Position numbers and translations under genes: made by a program. The notes under the pieces were generated by a model, which did no database searches, was not told the origin of the DNA, and saw only the letters and a list, made by a program, of their open reading frames with translations. This document shows positions 15,235 through 24,295 of a DNA stretch of 64,000 nt, piece by piece. The DNA lies in contig JBMNUI010000002.1 in assembly GCA_050946195.1 (NCBI GenBank), positions 1 through 64,000 on the forward strand. Reading direction: 5' to 3'. The number at the start of each line of letters is the position of its first letter. Within the stretch, counting starts at the first letter, position 1. Source of the stretch: UMGS1002 sp050946195 (lineage in GTDB: Bacteria > Bacillota > Clostridia > Oscillospirales > CAG-272).

Positions 15235-16710
15235 TCAATCGAGATTCTTCATTCTGTCGTACAGTTCTGTAAGCGCCTGGTCGATAATTTTTTTGCTTGA
15301 CGACCAAGTTGAGGCCAGGTTACCTGTGGTGTAGCCGTTGTAGAGAATGCTTGCAATATTGGTGCCGTAGGGTTCTGAGATGTCGTATAAAATGGTGCTC
15401 TTTATAAGGTCGAGCATCTGCGAGGCGGTTTCCTCGTGAACCCGCTTTGTTTTTATTGTAATCTCATAATACGCCGACATGACCGTCAGGCTCGACTGAT
15501 ATGCCCAGTACTCCATGATGATGCCCACCCTGTCGTAGTCCATGTCGCAGTTGGGTATCGCCCAGATAAGCGAGTATTTGTCCATCTTGTGATAATAGCT
15601 TTCCTGAGTCTCGTCATACTTGGGATTGGGCAGCACGCCGTAGTCGGATTTCATGTCCTTGAATTGATGGGCAATTCCCATGTTGCCCTGAATAAAGAGG
15701 AAATGGTCCTGTGTGAAGAGCGAGCGGCCGTAGTCATATATATTTGCAAAATTCGAGGTGTCGGCGCCTGCTGAGGCCTGCTGATATGTGATTGAATAAT
15801 TATTGTTGAGCAGCACGCTCGCCACTTTTGACATGATATCCAGAGTCTTTTCGTTGTATGCATTGGTGGTCAGCGTACCGTCGGGATTTGTCTCGATGAA
15901 TTTGATGCCGCAGCCCACCAGAAGGTGCATGATGTTCCCGTTTGAAGCGCCCTCCTCGGCCAGCAATCCGTAGGTATCCTCGGCGTTCCATACTCCGTCG
16001 CCGTTGTCGGTTGAGACCGACTGAACCATGCTGAGAAATTTGTCGAGCGTCCATTTGTTGTTATGTACCAGATCATAGGGATTCTCAAGGTTGTAGTCTG
16101 CTATCAGTTGCTTGTTGAAATAGAAAAAGCGCGCTCCGGCAAGATTGCTCACACTGACATCGTTGGCCATAAAGAAGAGCTTGCCGGCGACCTCGTAGTC
16201 ACGAGCGCAGTTTGCATCCCAGTATTTCTGTGTAAAATCCACATGTTCAAGGCTGTTGAAATTATAAAAGCAGCCCTCCTGTGCGAGCGGCCCCAGATAG
16301 CTGCGCCGGTCGAGCACAAGGTCAAAGGGGACATCCCCTGATTGAAGATATGTACGGATTTTTTCGTACGGATTACTCTCTTCAATTGTAGATATTTTTA
16401 CACTGTAATTCTCCTCGACCGCAAGGTTGCGCAGATAAACCGCTTCGGACATTGTGTCGACTACATTGTCGCTGACGATATGCATCCCGGGATAGGAACC
16501 GGCGGACGAGGACCTTGCGTAAACGACAAAATCTGCTCCGCCGTAGTCGGCATCCGGGAATACCGGGGTATTGTCGGTTGTGGTTTCCTCGTTGGTATCT
16601 GAGGCTGCCGGGACACTGGTGTCGTTGTTTGTTTCGTTGTTCGTCGTGCAGCCGGCTGCAGCGACAAGCAAAAGTAGAATCAGAATTAAAGCCGCTACCC
16701 TGACTTTCAT
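15235..16710 (-). CDS. Lipoprotein extracellular solute-binding protein (SBP family, copy B)
   Basis: 491 residues with lipobox VAAAGC (Cys21), an Asn/Thr-rich linker and the same fold and motifs as copies A and C (VDTMSEAVYLRNLAVEENYS; NPYDLVHNNKWTLDKFL). I chose the ATG at 16710, preceded by AAGGAAGGGG; the longer ORF has 30 codons in the promoter region. It has its own promoter and no transporter partners nearby. It is convergent with copy A across a shared terminator region. The ligand is unknown; sugar or oligosaccharide is the family expectation. Confidence 0.85.
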   Translation of the reverse strand: MKVRVAALILILLLLVAAAGCTTNNETNNDTSVPAASDTNEETTTDNTPVFPDADYGGADFVVYARSSSAGSYPGMHIVSDNVVDTMSEAVYLRNLAVEENYSVKISTIEESNPYEKIRTYLQSGDVPFDLVLDRRSYLGPLAQEGCFYNFNSLEHVDFTQKYWDANCARDYEVAGKLFFMANDVSVSNLAGARFFYFNKQLIADYNLENPYDLVHNNKWTLDKFLSMVQSVSTDNGDGVWNAEDTYGLLAEEGASNGNIMHLLVGCGIKFIETNPDGTLTTNAYNEKTLDIMSKVASVLLNNNYSITYQQASAGADTSNFANIYDYGRSLFTQDHFLFIQGNMGIAHQFKDMKSDYGVLPNPKYDETQESYYHKMDKYSLIWAIPNCDMDYDRVGIIMEYWAYQSSLTVMSAYYEITIKTKRVHEETASQMLDLIKSTILYDISEPYGTNIASILYNGYTTGNLASTWSSSKKIIDQALTELYDRMKNLD

Positions 16711-16773
16711 AGATGGCCCCTTCCTTTCCCTTTCAGATAAATAATTGTCCCGAGTGGATTGCTCTTTATAAAT

Positions 16774-16800
16774 ATTATACCAGTTACATAATATTGTCAA
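16774..16800 (-). promoter_or_regulatory. Promoter for SBP copy B
   Basis: Minus-strand TTGACA (16795-16800) and TATAAT (16774-16779) but with an unusually short 15-nt spacer, unlike nearly all other promoters here. Short spacing may indicate a regulated promoter. Confidence 0.6.
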
Positions 16801-16878
16801 GCGTAATCAATAATCCCATTGCAGAGCCATATAGGTTTAATTTTAACCCTCTGAAGAATTTTGTGTGTTCGATGTGCT

Positions 16879-17199
16879 TTATATCCTGCGTGTCTGCTCA
16901 TCAATCCAAGACAAATATGCGGCGCTCCCTTTTTCTGCATCAAAAAACAGGATTTCGGGCGTATCATACGGATGAAGCTCAAGGAGTTTTCGCTCAAGTT
17001 CAATATACAGCTCCTCTTTGGTTTTGAACAGCACTAAAACCTCGTCCTCGTGGCAAAGTTCGCTCTTCCATATGTAGTGGCTTTTTATCGGAATTTCCTG
17101 AACGCACGCTGCGAGCCTGCATTTGATAATTTCCTCTATCACAGGCTCTGCCTGCTCTTTGCTTGCAAATGTGGTCAGAAGTATTCCGTATTTGCCCAT
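16879..17199 (-). CDS. cutA: CutA-like divalent-cation tolerance protein
   Basis: 106 residues of the CutA1 family, a trimeric ferredoxin-like fold. Motifs are LAACVQEIPIKSHYIWKSEL (the central LAACVN..PI...Y.W conserved block), EVLVLFKTK and HPYDTPEI. Length is exactly that of the family. Its role is debated: copper tolerance in E. coli, a PII-like signalling fold by structure. It is the last gene of a three-gene minus-strand operon; its start lies 4 nt from the stop of the GDPD gene. GAGGT precedes the ATG. Confidence 0.92.
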   Translation of the reverse strand: MGKYGILLTTFASKEQAEPVIEEIIKCRLAACVQEIPIKSHYIWKSELCHEDEVLVLFKTKEELYIELERKLLELHPYDTPEILFFDAEKGSAAYLSWIDEQTRRI

Positions 17200-17203
17200 A
17201 TTT

Positions 17204-17995
17204 TTACCTCAAACCGTGCTTTTTCAGAATTTCGATGAGCCCGGCAGGATCGTTGCTTGTAAATAACTCTGCTCCGCGCTCGACCGCAAGCAAAACGTCG
17301 GCTTCGGTGCGCACCCCGGCACCCACCCACGGGTGAATACCGTCGGCCTTCACTCTTTCAAAATCCTCGGCGGGGTTTACTGGAGAGTCGCCGCGCACCC
17401 ATTTATTGTTGACCAGACGCTGATTGAATAGGCAGGCGCAGTAGAGCCTTGCTTTGGTATTGCCCCCGATTTCATACGGGTAGAAACTATGCAGGCGGAA
17501 GCGGCCGTCGTATTTCTTTTCTATGTATTCAAGCAACCTGCCGTCAAAGCTGTTGGCAACAGACCTGTCCCAGAGCCCGTACTCATCAATAAGTTTTATC
17601 GCGCGGTCGGCGCTTTTACACGCAAACTCGCTGCCAAGCACGTGAATATAGTCCTTGAATTCAAAATTGAAGGCCACATTCTGCCCGATCTGCTTCATCA
17701 GATCAAGAAATTCTTCAAGTGTCGGAACACTGTAACCGGCAAATTCCTCCCCGCGCTTTCTGCCGACATCGATTTTTTTAATTTCGGCCAGGGTCATCTC
17801 ATGTATTTTCCCGGGGTTGCCGGCGGTGCGCAAAAAATCGCTGTCATGAGCGATTACTATTTCGCCGTTCTTTGTCATATGAAGGTCGAGCTCTATCATG
17901 TCAACGCCGATCTCACACGCCGAGCGGAACGCCGGGAGCGTGTTTTCGGGGAAGAGCGCCATATTGCCGCGATGCGCCGCTACTTCGATTTTCAT
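17204..17995 (-). CDS. Glycerophosphodiester phosphodiesterase family protein
   Basis: 263 residues of the GDPD family (TIM barrel, PI-PLC superfamily), releasing alcohols from glycerophosphodiesters to give glycerol-3-phosphate. The hallmark HRGNMALFPENTLPAF (His8), IELDLHMTKNGEIVIAHD (acidic metal ligands and the second His) and FEFKD are all present. No signal peptide, so cytoplasmic like UgpQ. It is the middle gene of the deacetylase-GDPD-cutA operon; the link between lipid or teichoic-acid breakdown and cell-wall deacetylation is suggestive but unproven. Confidence 0.9.
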   Translation of the reverse strand: MKIEVAAHRGNMALFPENTLPAFRSACEIGVDMIELDLHMTKNGEIVIAHDSDFLRTAGNPGKIHEMTLAEIKKIDVGRKRGEEFAGYSVPTLEEFLDLMKQIGQNVAFNFEFKDYIHVLGSEFACKSADRAIKLIDEYGLWDRSVANSFDGRLLEYIEKKYDGRFRLHSFYPYEIGGNTKARLYCACLFNQRLVNNKWVRGDSPVNPAEDFERVKADGIHPWVGAGVRTEADVLLAVERGAELFTSNDPAGLIEILKKHGLR

Positions 17996-18022
17996 GTCAA
18001 CACCTCGGTATTTGCCCGAAAA

Positions 18023-18865
18023 TCAATCAGAAATTTTGATGGTTTCCCCGGGCGATATTGTATAAATCTTATTATTCTTCATCTCAAAGCAAACGGGTAT
18101 TGCCGTTGGATTGAAGACAATCTTGCCGTTGACGCTGAACTTCAGCGCCCTGTATGCCGCAACATAGTCGTACAATTCGATATTCGTGCAGTACCAGATA
18201 TCGCTCTGCCCGCCGATATATGAGGCAAACTCCTCAATCAGGTTCCAGTTGTTGTCCCGCTCAAACTCATAGCTATGCCCCCAGAGGTAGAAGAGCCAGG
18301 GGTCGCCGCTCGGGGATTTTTCGAGAAACTTTTTGGCAAGGGCTGTCAGTTGATCCGAGTTGTGATGGCATGTTGCAGGGAGCCGGTGCCAGTCGCCGGG
18401 GATATCGAAGCTGTTTGTTGAGATAACCGTTCGCGAATAGGCTATTCCGCATCTTTTCAGGGTTTCGACGGCATTGTCATTGAACCGCCCATAGGCATAC
18501 GCCATGCCGCGAATTTGTCTGTCAAACATATCCTCGAGGTTTTCCCTGTCGCGCAGGACCTCGTAGGTGGCAAGCTCGGGCGTAAGTTGCTCGAGGTTGG
18601 CGTGAGTGAGCCCGTGGCAGGCTATCTCCATGCCGCTGTTGACATATGTATCATATGCCGCCGAGCGGCTCATCCTGCGGTGAAACTGCTGCGGGGGATA
18701 AACTGTGCCTTCTGGTGCAAATAAGCCGCTGTTGATGTTGAAGGTCCCCTTAAGGCCGTTTTTCTGCATAATTTCAATGAGCCTGACATCAGTCTCCACG
18801 CCATCGTCATAGCTCATTGTAAAGGCTTTTTTGCGCCCGCCCGGAAATCTCATATACACACTCAT
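18023..18865 (-). CDS. Polysaccharide deacetylase (NodB-homology) family protein
   Basis: 280 residues of carbohydrate esterase family 4. The catalytic/metal-binding Asp pair is in TMSYDDGVETD (20-21) and the metal histidines in HGLTH (84 and 88). No signal peptide is visible, so it may act on cytoplasmic sugars or be a non-classical member. The start is not well supported: the strong AGGAGG lies 27 nt before the ATG with no good start between, and only GAG is close. First gene of the operon with GDPD and cutA. Confidence 0.85.
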   Translation of the reverse strand: MSVYMRFPGGRKKAFTMSYDDGVETDVRLIEIMQKNGLKGTFNINSGLFAPEGTVYPPQQFHRRMSRSAAYDTYVNSGMEIACHGLTHANLEQLTPELATYEVLRDRENLEDMFDRQIRGMAYAYGRFNDNAVETLKRCGIAYSRTVISTNSFDIPGDWHRLPATCHHNSDQLTALAKKFLEKSPSGDPWLFYLWGHSYEFERDNNWNLIEEFASYIGGQSDIWYCTNIELYDYVAAYRALKFSVNGKIVFNPTAIPVCFEMKNNKIYTISPGETIKISD

Positions 18866-18912
18866 CTCAAGTCACAATGCTCTCTGGCTTTTCCTCCTTA
18901 TTATGTAACTTC

Positions 18913-18941
18913 ATTATACCCCGCCGTAAATGATTTTTCAA
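18913..18941 (-). promoter_or_regulatory. Promoter for the deacetylase-GDPD-cutA operon
   Basis: Minus-strand TTGAAA (18936-18941), 17-nt spacer, TATAAT (18913-18918), about 48 nt before the start. Confidence 0.7.
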
Positions 18942-18952
18942 GTAATATGTGT

Positions 18953-19010
18953 AAAAAAGACCTGTTGAAGCCACAACCGGTTATATAACCCGGGGTGACG
19001 ACAACAGGTC
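18953..19010 (-). terminator. Terminator after SBP copy C
   Basis: A long-range stem GACCTGTTG/CAACAGGTC followed on the minus strand by TTTTTT, just past the stop at 19036. A second inner stem (CCGG around TTATATAA) extends it. Confidence 0.85.
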
Positions 19011-19035
19011 GAAATAGTACTGCTTTCGAGTCGGC

Positions 19036-20529
19036 TCAGTTGACCAGCTTATTGTTGAGCGAGTCGAGCAGGCGCCCCAGCGCTTTCTGAAAGCTTGCGT
19101 ACTCGGTTGCCCAGGAGGTCGAGCCGGACCCCACAAGGTTGCGGAATCTTGTCTGGGTAAGGTTGTCGAGGACCATTCCGTAAATCCTGCCAAGGTCAAA
19201 CACAACTCCCTCGCGGACAAGGTCATACATGCCCGCCGCGGTCGGATCTTCCGAATACTTGATTTTGAGCGTAACCTCAAATATCGCGGGGGTAGTCGTC
19301 CGGTAGGCCGCCGATGCCAGCGCCTCGAGCGTCGCGCTTGCCAGGTCCATATCCCTGATATTGATGGCTACCGAATAGAGCGTGAAGGGATTTCCGACGC
19401 AGGTAATGAAATTTTCCTGTGTCGAATCATATTTGGGCACCGGCACGACACCGAAGCTCAAGTCGCTTGCCTTCGAGAAGTTCAAGAAAGCATCCTTGGT
19501 GCGCTGGGTAAAGAGCAGCACCAGGCCGTTTGAGAACTGTTCGTTTATTGTTCCGGTGTCCTCCCTCATCCAGAGGCCGTCGTCGCTGCCGAAGAGGATG
19601 CCGTTAAGCTTGACCACAAGGTCTATTGCCTTTTCGCTTGAGTAACTCGGGGAGATTATCAGCGTTCCGTCGCTGTTTTTGTCGGTGGTTCTAAGTCCCG
19701 AACCGTAGAAAAAGGCGTCAATCGAAAGCCAGGGAATTATGGTTCCGAACCTGTCGCCGTAGTCCTTGGTACCGTTGGCGTTGAGGTCTGTGTAAAGCCC
19801 ACTGCACATTTCTATGTATTTGTCAAGTGTCCACTTGTTTTCGGCAACCAGCTCATAGGGGTTTTCAAGGTCGAATTGTGCGATGAGGTCCTTGTTGAAG
19901 AAGGTCGCGTACATGAAATAAAGCACGTTGGTCGAAATGTCGCCCGATACGAAATAAAGCTTCCCTCCAACAGTGGCCTCGTTTGTAAGCGTTGCCGGCC
20001 ACCAGGGCATGTCAAGGTCAATGTATGGCGTGTCCGACAGGTCGGAGCAGTAGCCGTTGTAGGCCAGGTTGGCAACCGTCTGGCTGTAGGCGGCCATTAT
20101 GTCAAATTCACGGTCACCCGCCGCAATGCTGTTACCGACTTTATTCGTATAGTCGTTCAGGGCGGTATTTCGGCCGGGCTGACCGATGAAATTAAGCTTT
20201 ACCCCGATTCTCTCCTCGGTCTCAAGGTTCCTTTGATATATCGCATCGTTTACTATGTCGCCGGGTTCCCCGTCGGCAAAAAACTCGGGAAGCTCAACGT
20301 CGCTCCAGTAAAGGATATTGACCGTCTGGTTGTTAAAGTTGAGGTCGTCCGGAAGATTGTCGCGCAGGTAATCACTGCTTTCGTCCGGGGTGGTAACCGT
20401 ATTATCTGTGTTGTCCCCGACCTTTGACGTTCCGCCGCCGTCATCCCTGTTGTTCGTGCAGGCGGCTGCAAGAGAACAGATTATTGCCAAAGCCACAATC
20501 AGCGCGAGTCTTTTAACCGGTTTTTTCAT
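19036..20529 (-). CDS. Lipoprotein extracellular solute-binding protein (SBP family, copy C)
   Basis: 497 residues with lipobox SLAAAC (Cys24), a Gly/Asp-rich linker and the family motifs NDAIYQRNLETEE and NPYELVAENKWTLDKYIEM. GGAGGAGGGAC precedes the ATG. The gene overlaps the last 17 nt of the upstream phosphatase gene, indicating translational coupling and one operon under the control region shared with the divergent GntR/LacI regulator. No ABC permease is nearby. It ends in a strong terminator. Confidence 0.87.
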   Translation of the reverse strand: MKKPVKRLALIVALAIICSLAAACTNNRDDGGGTSKVGDNTDNTVTTPDESSDYLRDNLPDDLNFNNQTVNILYWSDVELPEFFADGEPGDIVNDAIYQRNLETEERIGVKLNFIGQPGRNTALNDYTNKVGNSIAAGDREFDIMAAYSQTVANLAYNGYCSDLSDTPYIDLDMPWWPATLTNEATVGGKLYFVSGDISTNVLYFMYATFFNKDLIAQFDLENPYELVAENKWTLDKYIEMCSGLYTDLNANGTKDYGDRFGTIIPWLSIDAFFYGSGLRTTDKNSDGTLIISPSYSSEKAIDLVVKLNGILFGSDDGLWMREDTGTINEQFSNGLVLLFTQRTKDAFLNFSKASDLSFGVVPVPKYDSTQENFITCVGNPFTLYSVAINIRDMDLASATLEALASAAYRTTTPAIFEVTLKIKYSEDPTAAGMYDLVREGVVFDLGRIYGMVLDNLTQTRFRNLVGSGSTSWATEYASFQKALGRLLDSLNNKLVN

Positions 20530-21322
20530 AGCCCTGTCCCTCCTCCATTATAATTATGCTTGACACCGCCGCGTGGTGGTCCGAGTACCAGATGCCGCCC
20601 TCGTGCGGGTCGGGTACCGTGTGACTTTCGGCGGCGACATGTTCAAAGTTTGTGAAGATATAGTCAATCTTGGTTTTGTTGTCCCCCGAAAGCTCGCCGA
20701 ACCCGTGATATGTGCTGCCGATTCCTGCCGTTGTATCCTTGAGCGGGAATTCTTTGTTTTGGGTGATAACCTTTATCTCCTCGGCGTCGGGCGGCGCGTT
20801 GAAGTCGCCGGTGAGTATAGCCCTGCCTCCGAAGGCCGAAAGATAGGCGACAATCTGCTCGCCGGATTTGAGCCGCGCGGCGGCGCTTAGATGGTCTGTG
20901 TGGGCATTGCAGACAAGGAAAATGCCGCTTTTGTCATTGTGCTTTAGATACGCCGCCGTGAAAATCCGCGGCCAGCGGCTCTGGCCGAGATTCTCAAACC
21001 GCGAGCCGGGTATATTTGGCGCCGGGGAAAGCCAGAGGACCTCGTATTTGAGAAGCTCAAAGAGGTCCTTTTTATATGCAATCGGGACAGCCTCCCCGTG
21101 AAGGTCGGCCATGCGCCCGCAGCCGACAATTATGTAATCGCCCAGCGTCTCCCTCAGCCAGAGGCGTGCCTCGTCTGTCACCTCCTGAAAACCGATAATA
21201 TCGGGGGATTCCCGAGCAATCATTTCAAGAATCCGCTCTTTTCTGTTTGGGAAAGCGTTGATGCCGTCCTTCGGGGTGTTCATCCTGAGATTGAAGGACA
21301 TTACCTTGATTTTGACACTCAT
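20513..21322 (-). CDS. Endonuclease/exonuclease/phosphatase family protein
   Basis: 269 residues of the EEP superfamily (DNase I/exonuclease III/sphingomyelinase/inositol phosphatase fold). Key residues are visible: Asn11 in MSFNLRMN, Glu47 in IGFQEVTD, CNAHTDHLS, TGDFNAPP, and the terminal SDHHAAV. No signal peptide. Substrate unknown: members act on nucleic acids, phosphoinositides or other phosphodiesters. It is the first gene of a two-gene operon with SBP copy C and divergent from a sugar-type regulator, so a role in processing an imported phosphorylated compound is possible. An extended -10 (TGCTATAAT) sits only about 15 nt before its start. Confidence 0.85.
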   Translation of the reverse strand: MSVKIKVMSFNLRMNTPKDGINAFPNRKERILEMIARESPDIIGFQEVTDEARLWLRETLGDYIIVGCGRMADLHGEAVPIAYKKDLFELLKYEVLWLSPAPNIPGSRFENLGQSRWPRIFTAAYLKHNDKSGIFLVCNAHTDHLSAAARLKSGEQIVAYLSAFGGRAILTGDFNAPPDAEEIKVITQNKEFPLKDTTAGIGSTYHGFGELSGDNKTKIDYIFTNFEHVAAESHTVPDPHEGGIWYSDHHAAVSSIIIMEEGQGYEKTG

Positions 21323-21372
21323 CGGTTACCTCAATTATAGCACACTTTTACACTAAAAGGAATATAAAAAAA

Positions 21373-21401
21373 TTGCAAATCATCGCTCAAAATGATATAA
21401 T
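21373..21401 (+). promoter_or_regulatory. Promoter for the GntR/LacI regulator
   Basis: TTGCAA (21373-21378), 17-nt spacer, TATAAT (21396-21401), 30 nt before the ATG at 21431. The 108-bp divergent region probably holds the operator. Confidence 0.7.
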
Positions 21402-21430
21402 AATTTATAAAACATATCAATGGAGCATAT

Positions 21431-22501
21431 ATGAAGACGACACCGAAATACCGGCAAATCATAAACGACATATGCCAAAAGATAGAATCAGGCGAACTTC
21501 GCCCCGGCAGCAAGCTGCCTACCGAGAGGGAGTTGTCGGAGATGTATAAGGTCAGCCGGATTGTCGCGGTAAACGCCTTGTCGCGCCTTGCCGCGGAAGG
21601 GAAGATAACCCGCAAGTCGGGCCGCGGCAGCTTTGTGGCCTATCCGCCCGAACCCCCTGCCGGTGTAAGAAGAAATATCGCCTTTGTACTCCCGCGGGTT
21701 CTCACACCCTACTCGGCATATCTTGCTCAGGCCACAATTGCCGAAGCCCGGAAAAGGGGGCTTATCTGCTCTCTTTATTACTCCGAAAACAACCTTGCAA
21801 CAGAAGAAGACATAATAGGCTTTCTCTCGGATGGGCAGACCGCGGGGATTTTAATTTATCCCTGCAGTCTGGGGGCATATAACCGTAAGCTTATATCGCT
21901 CAGCGAGGCGTCATTTCCGCTAGTGCTTGTAGACCATGATCTGCCCGGTCTCGGTATTCCGTGTGTACAGACCGACAATAAAATGGCAGCCAGGCTTGCG
22001 GTATACTATCTTGCCGACCGCGGACATACCAAAATCGCCCTCTGCTCGCACAACTCAAGCTACACAATTTCGCTGACCGACCGGATCTCGGGCTTTCTCG
22101 GCGCCATGGCCGACCGGAATATAATGGTCAATCCCGCCCTTATAATCACCGAAATGAGGCGCCCCGAGGAGATGCAGAGGCTGCGCGACATTGTTCGCCA
22201 GCGGCTGGCCACCGCCTATATCTGCCTCAACGCCTACACATGGAATATCCTGCGCGGTGAGCTGAGCGCCGCCGGCCAAAGCTGTCCCGGCGATGTTTCG
22301 GTCATTGCGGTTGACCGCTCGGGACTGCTCGGCAATCCCGCCGAGGAGCCGACGCACATACATCAGGATGCCGAAGGAATCGCCGCCCATGCGGTGCGGC
22401 TTTTGTGTGAGCGCATGGAGGGCAAGCCTGCCGCCGAATGTGAGTCGCTGGCAATTGCACCCACCCTTGTCGAGGGCTTCTCAACGGCTCCTCTCAATTG
22501 A
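21431..22501 (+). CDS. GntR-HTH / LacI-type effector domain transcriptional regulator (AraR-like)
   Basis: 356 residues. A GntR winged helix lies at 1-70 (YRQIINDICQKIESGELRPG; LPTERELSEMYKVSRIVAVNALSRL; GRGSFV). A LacI/periplasmic-binding-protein-like effector domain follows (NIAFVLPR; LVDHDLPGLGIPCVQTDN; ADRGHTKIALCSHN; DVSVIAVDRSGLL). This combination is that of B. subtilis AraR, an arabinose-responsive repressor. It is divergent from the phosphatase-SBP operon, its probable target. No araB or other pentose gene is adjacent, although araB lies at 56 kb. Only three bases of GGAG precede the ATG at a good distance. Confidence 0.9.
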   Translation: MKTTPKYRQIINDICQKIESGELRPGSKLPTERELSEMYKVSRIVAVNALSRLAAEGKITRKSGRGSFVAYPPEPPAGVRRNIAFVLPRVLTPYSAYLAQATIAEARKRGLICSLYYSENNLATEEDIIGFLSDGQTAGILIYPCSLGAYNRKLISLSEASFPLVLVDHDLPGLGIPCVQTDNKMAARLAVYYLADRGHTKIALCSHNSSYTISLTDRISGFLGAMADRNIMVNPALIITEMRRPEEMQRLRDIVRQRLATAYICLNAYTWNILRGELSAAGQSCPGDVSVIAVDRSGLLGNPAEEPTHIHQDAEGIAAHAVRLLCERMEGKPAAECESLAIAPTLVEGFSTAPLN

Positions 22502-22757
22502 TTTTGTTATATCAATCAAACACCCCCGCTGCTTGCCGGCATTATAATAATAAACCAAATCGGGCGGATTATGTGAACATAATATTACCGAATTGTATTT
22601 AATTGTTTGCTGATATTGAAATTTTTTGTTAATATTTTGTGAACCAGGCTTATTTTTGTTTATTTTGCTTGTTAAATTCCACAGAATTGCAGTCTGCCCG
22701 CAAAGCATTACACAAAAATGATATATCATTTATAAAGCCCTCCCGACCCGGCCTGGT
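22502..22757. other. AT-rich gene-free stretch between the regulator and the GLUG protein
   Basis: No ORF with a ribosome-binding site and no clear terminator hairpin. The DNA is AT-rich (22560-22670), which may be an upstream element for the strong promoter at 22758. Confidence 0.5.
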
Positions 22758-22786
22758 TTGACAATGCGGGGGTTGTTTGCTATAAT
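22758..22786 (+). promoter_or_regulatory. Perfect consensus promoter for the GLUG surface protein
   Basis: TTGACA (22758-22763), 17-nt spacer, TATAAT (22781-22786), 36 nt before the ATG. Confidence 0.88.
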
Positions 22787-22821
22787 TTGATTGCCAAAAT
22801 AAAACATGGGGGGCTTGAAAG

Positions 22822-24237
22822 ATGAAAAGATTAATACCTGTAATTATATCGGCTTTACTTATATTCTGGTCTCTCACATTGCTGCCGGCAAGTGCTGCGG
22901 AGGAGTGGATACCGATATCCACGCCGCAGGAGCTGGCCGACATAGGCAAAAACCTGTCGGGCAACTATTATCTTACCCAAAACATTGATCTTACCGGCTT
23001 TGAATGGGATTCTATTGGCACCGACCCGTTCAAGGGGGTTCTTGACGGCAACGGCTTTATCATCATGAATCTGTCCTGCGAGTCATATATGAACCGAGTC
23101 GGCGGCCTGTTCATGCAAAACGAAGGGACTATCAAAAACCTCTGCCTGTATAATTTTTCAATAACCGCAAAGGATGTGCAGTATGACAACGTCGGCGCGA
23201 TATGCGGGGTGAACTACGGCATAATAGATAACTGCCATGTTTACGGCACGATAAACAACCCGGTAGCGCAGTATGTCGGAATGATCAGCGGGCTGAACTA
23301 CGGAACGATAACAAACTGCTCGACGGCAGGCTCGATTAAGGCTGCGTATCATGTAGGCGGGCTTGCCGGCCAGAACCGTGATTTGGGGACGATACAGAAC
23401 TGCGTCAATTACACCTCGATAACAATTGCCCATAACCGCGCCGGCGGCATAGCCGGAACACAGCAGACCAACACGGGAGCCGAATACTGCATACTCAACT
23501 GCATCAACTACGGAGACATAATCGCCGAGCCCTGCACCGACAGTGATTCCCACGGCTCGGCAGGCGGGATTGTCGGGCACTACCAGAAGGACAACTGCCC
23601 GGTCGTAAACAGCATTACCTTCGGGCAGCTGACAGGAAAGTGCTGTTTTTCGGCAACGGTCGGAAACCCGACCCAAAGCGCGATTGAATCGGTTGAAAAC
23701 TGCTATTACCTTGCCGGCTGCCAGACAAACACCGCAGTCATAAACCCCTCGCTTGAAAAAGGAACCGAGTTTACTCTGAGCAATGTTGGTTCTGTTATAT
23801 CAAAGCTCGGAGACGCATTTGCCGCAAACACCGGTATTGACTCGGCCACATATCCGATAATCATCACAACCTTCTGGGGGGACGGTTTCAGCTCCTATCA
23901 TTACTATGACGCCCGCGAGCTTGCGGCCGCTGTCGACCTGACAAAACCTGCTGCTGTCAGTACCACCGAATACAAGCCAGCCGAGACCACGCCGGCAGAG
24001 ACCACAACGGCTCAACCCGATGAGACCACAACCGCCCCGGTCGACGATATTACAACTTATGAGGAAACCACCGCACCGCCTCAGTCCGACGGGACCACAA
24101 CAGCCAGGGATACAACGAAAGCATCCACCGACGGCACCAAAAAGAGCTGCAAATCGGTGTTGGGTCCGGAAGTTGGCCTCATATCAGCAGTGTCTGCCGC
24201 TGTAATAGTCATGATGCAAAGGAAGAAAAGACGGTAA
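22822..24237 (+). CDS. Secreted GLUG-repeat beta-helix protein with Thr-rich stalk and C-terminal anchor
   Basis: 471 residues. The signal peptide covers residues 1-25 (ending ASA). ISTPQELADIGKNLSGNYYL followed by repeated GG-LxGxN-GTIxNC units (for example GGLFMQNEGTIKNL, MISGLNYGTITNC, GGLAGQN) is the GLUG/right-handed beta-helix pattern found in surface adhesins and IgA-protease-like proteins. Residues about 375-435 are a stalk with repeated AETTTAQPDETTTAP. The C-terminus has KKSCKSVLGP, a hydrophobic helix and QRKKRR, the same C-x-S-x-x-G-P arrangement as the LTD protein at 566-1993. No LPXTG motif. It is likely displayed on the surface; its partner is unknown. Confidence 0.87.
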   Translation: MKRLIPVIISALLIFWSLTLLPASAAEEWIPISTPQELADIGKNLSGNYYLTQNIDLTGFEWDSIGTDPFKGVLDGNGFIIMNLSCESYMNRVGGLFMQNEGTIKNLCLYNFSITAKDVQYDNVGAICGVNYGIIDNCHVYGTINNPVAQYVGMISGLNYGTITNCSTAGSIKAAYHVGGLAGQNRDLGTIQNCVNYTSITIAHNRAGGIAGTQQTNTGAEYCILNCINYGDIIAEPCTDSDSHGSAGGIVGHYQKDNCPVVNSITFGQLTGKCCFSATVGNPTQSAIESVENCYYLAGCQTNTAVINPSLEKGTEFTLSNVGSVISKLGDAFAANTGIDSATYPIIITTFWGDGFSSYHYYDARELAAAVDLTKPAAVSTTEYKPAETTPAETTTAQPDETTTAPVDDITTYEETTAPPQSDGTTTARDTTKASTDGTKKSCKSVLGPEVGLISAVSAAVIVMMQRKKRR

Positions 24238-24295
24238 TTTTAACAAAAACTCCCGAAAACACTGCGTTTTCAGAGGTTTTACTCCACAAGAATAC

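Noticed and set aside
21323..21345. Extended -10 TGCTATAAT for the EEP gene as a certain promoter
   Set aside because: The leader would be only about ten bases and the -35 is poor; mentioned in the gene entry but not listed as a feature.
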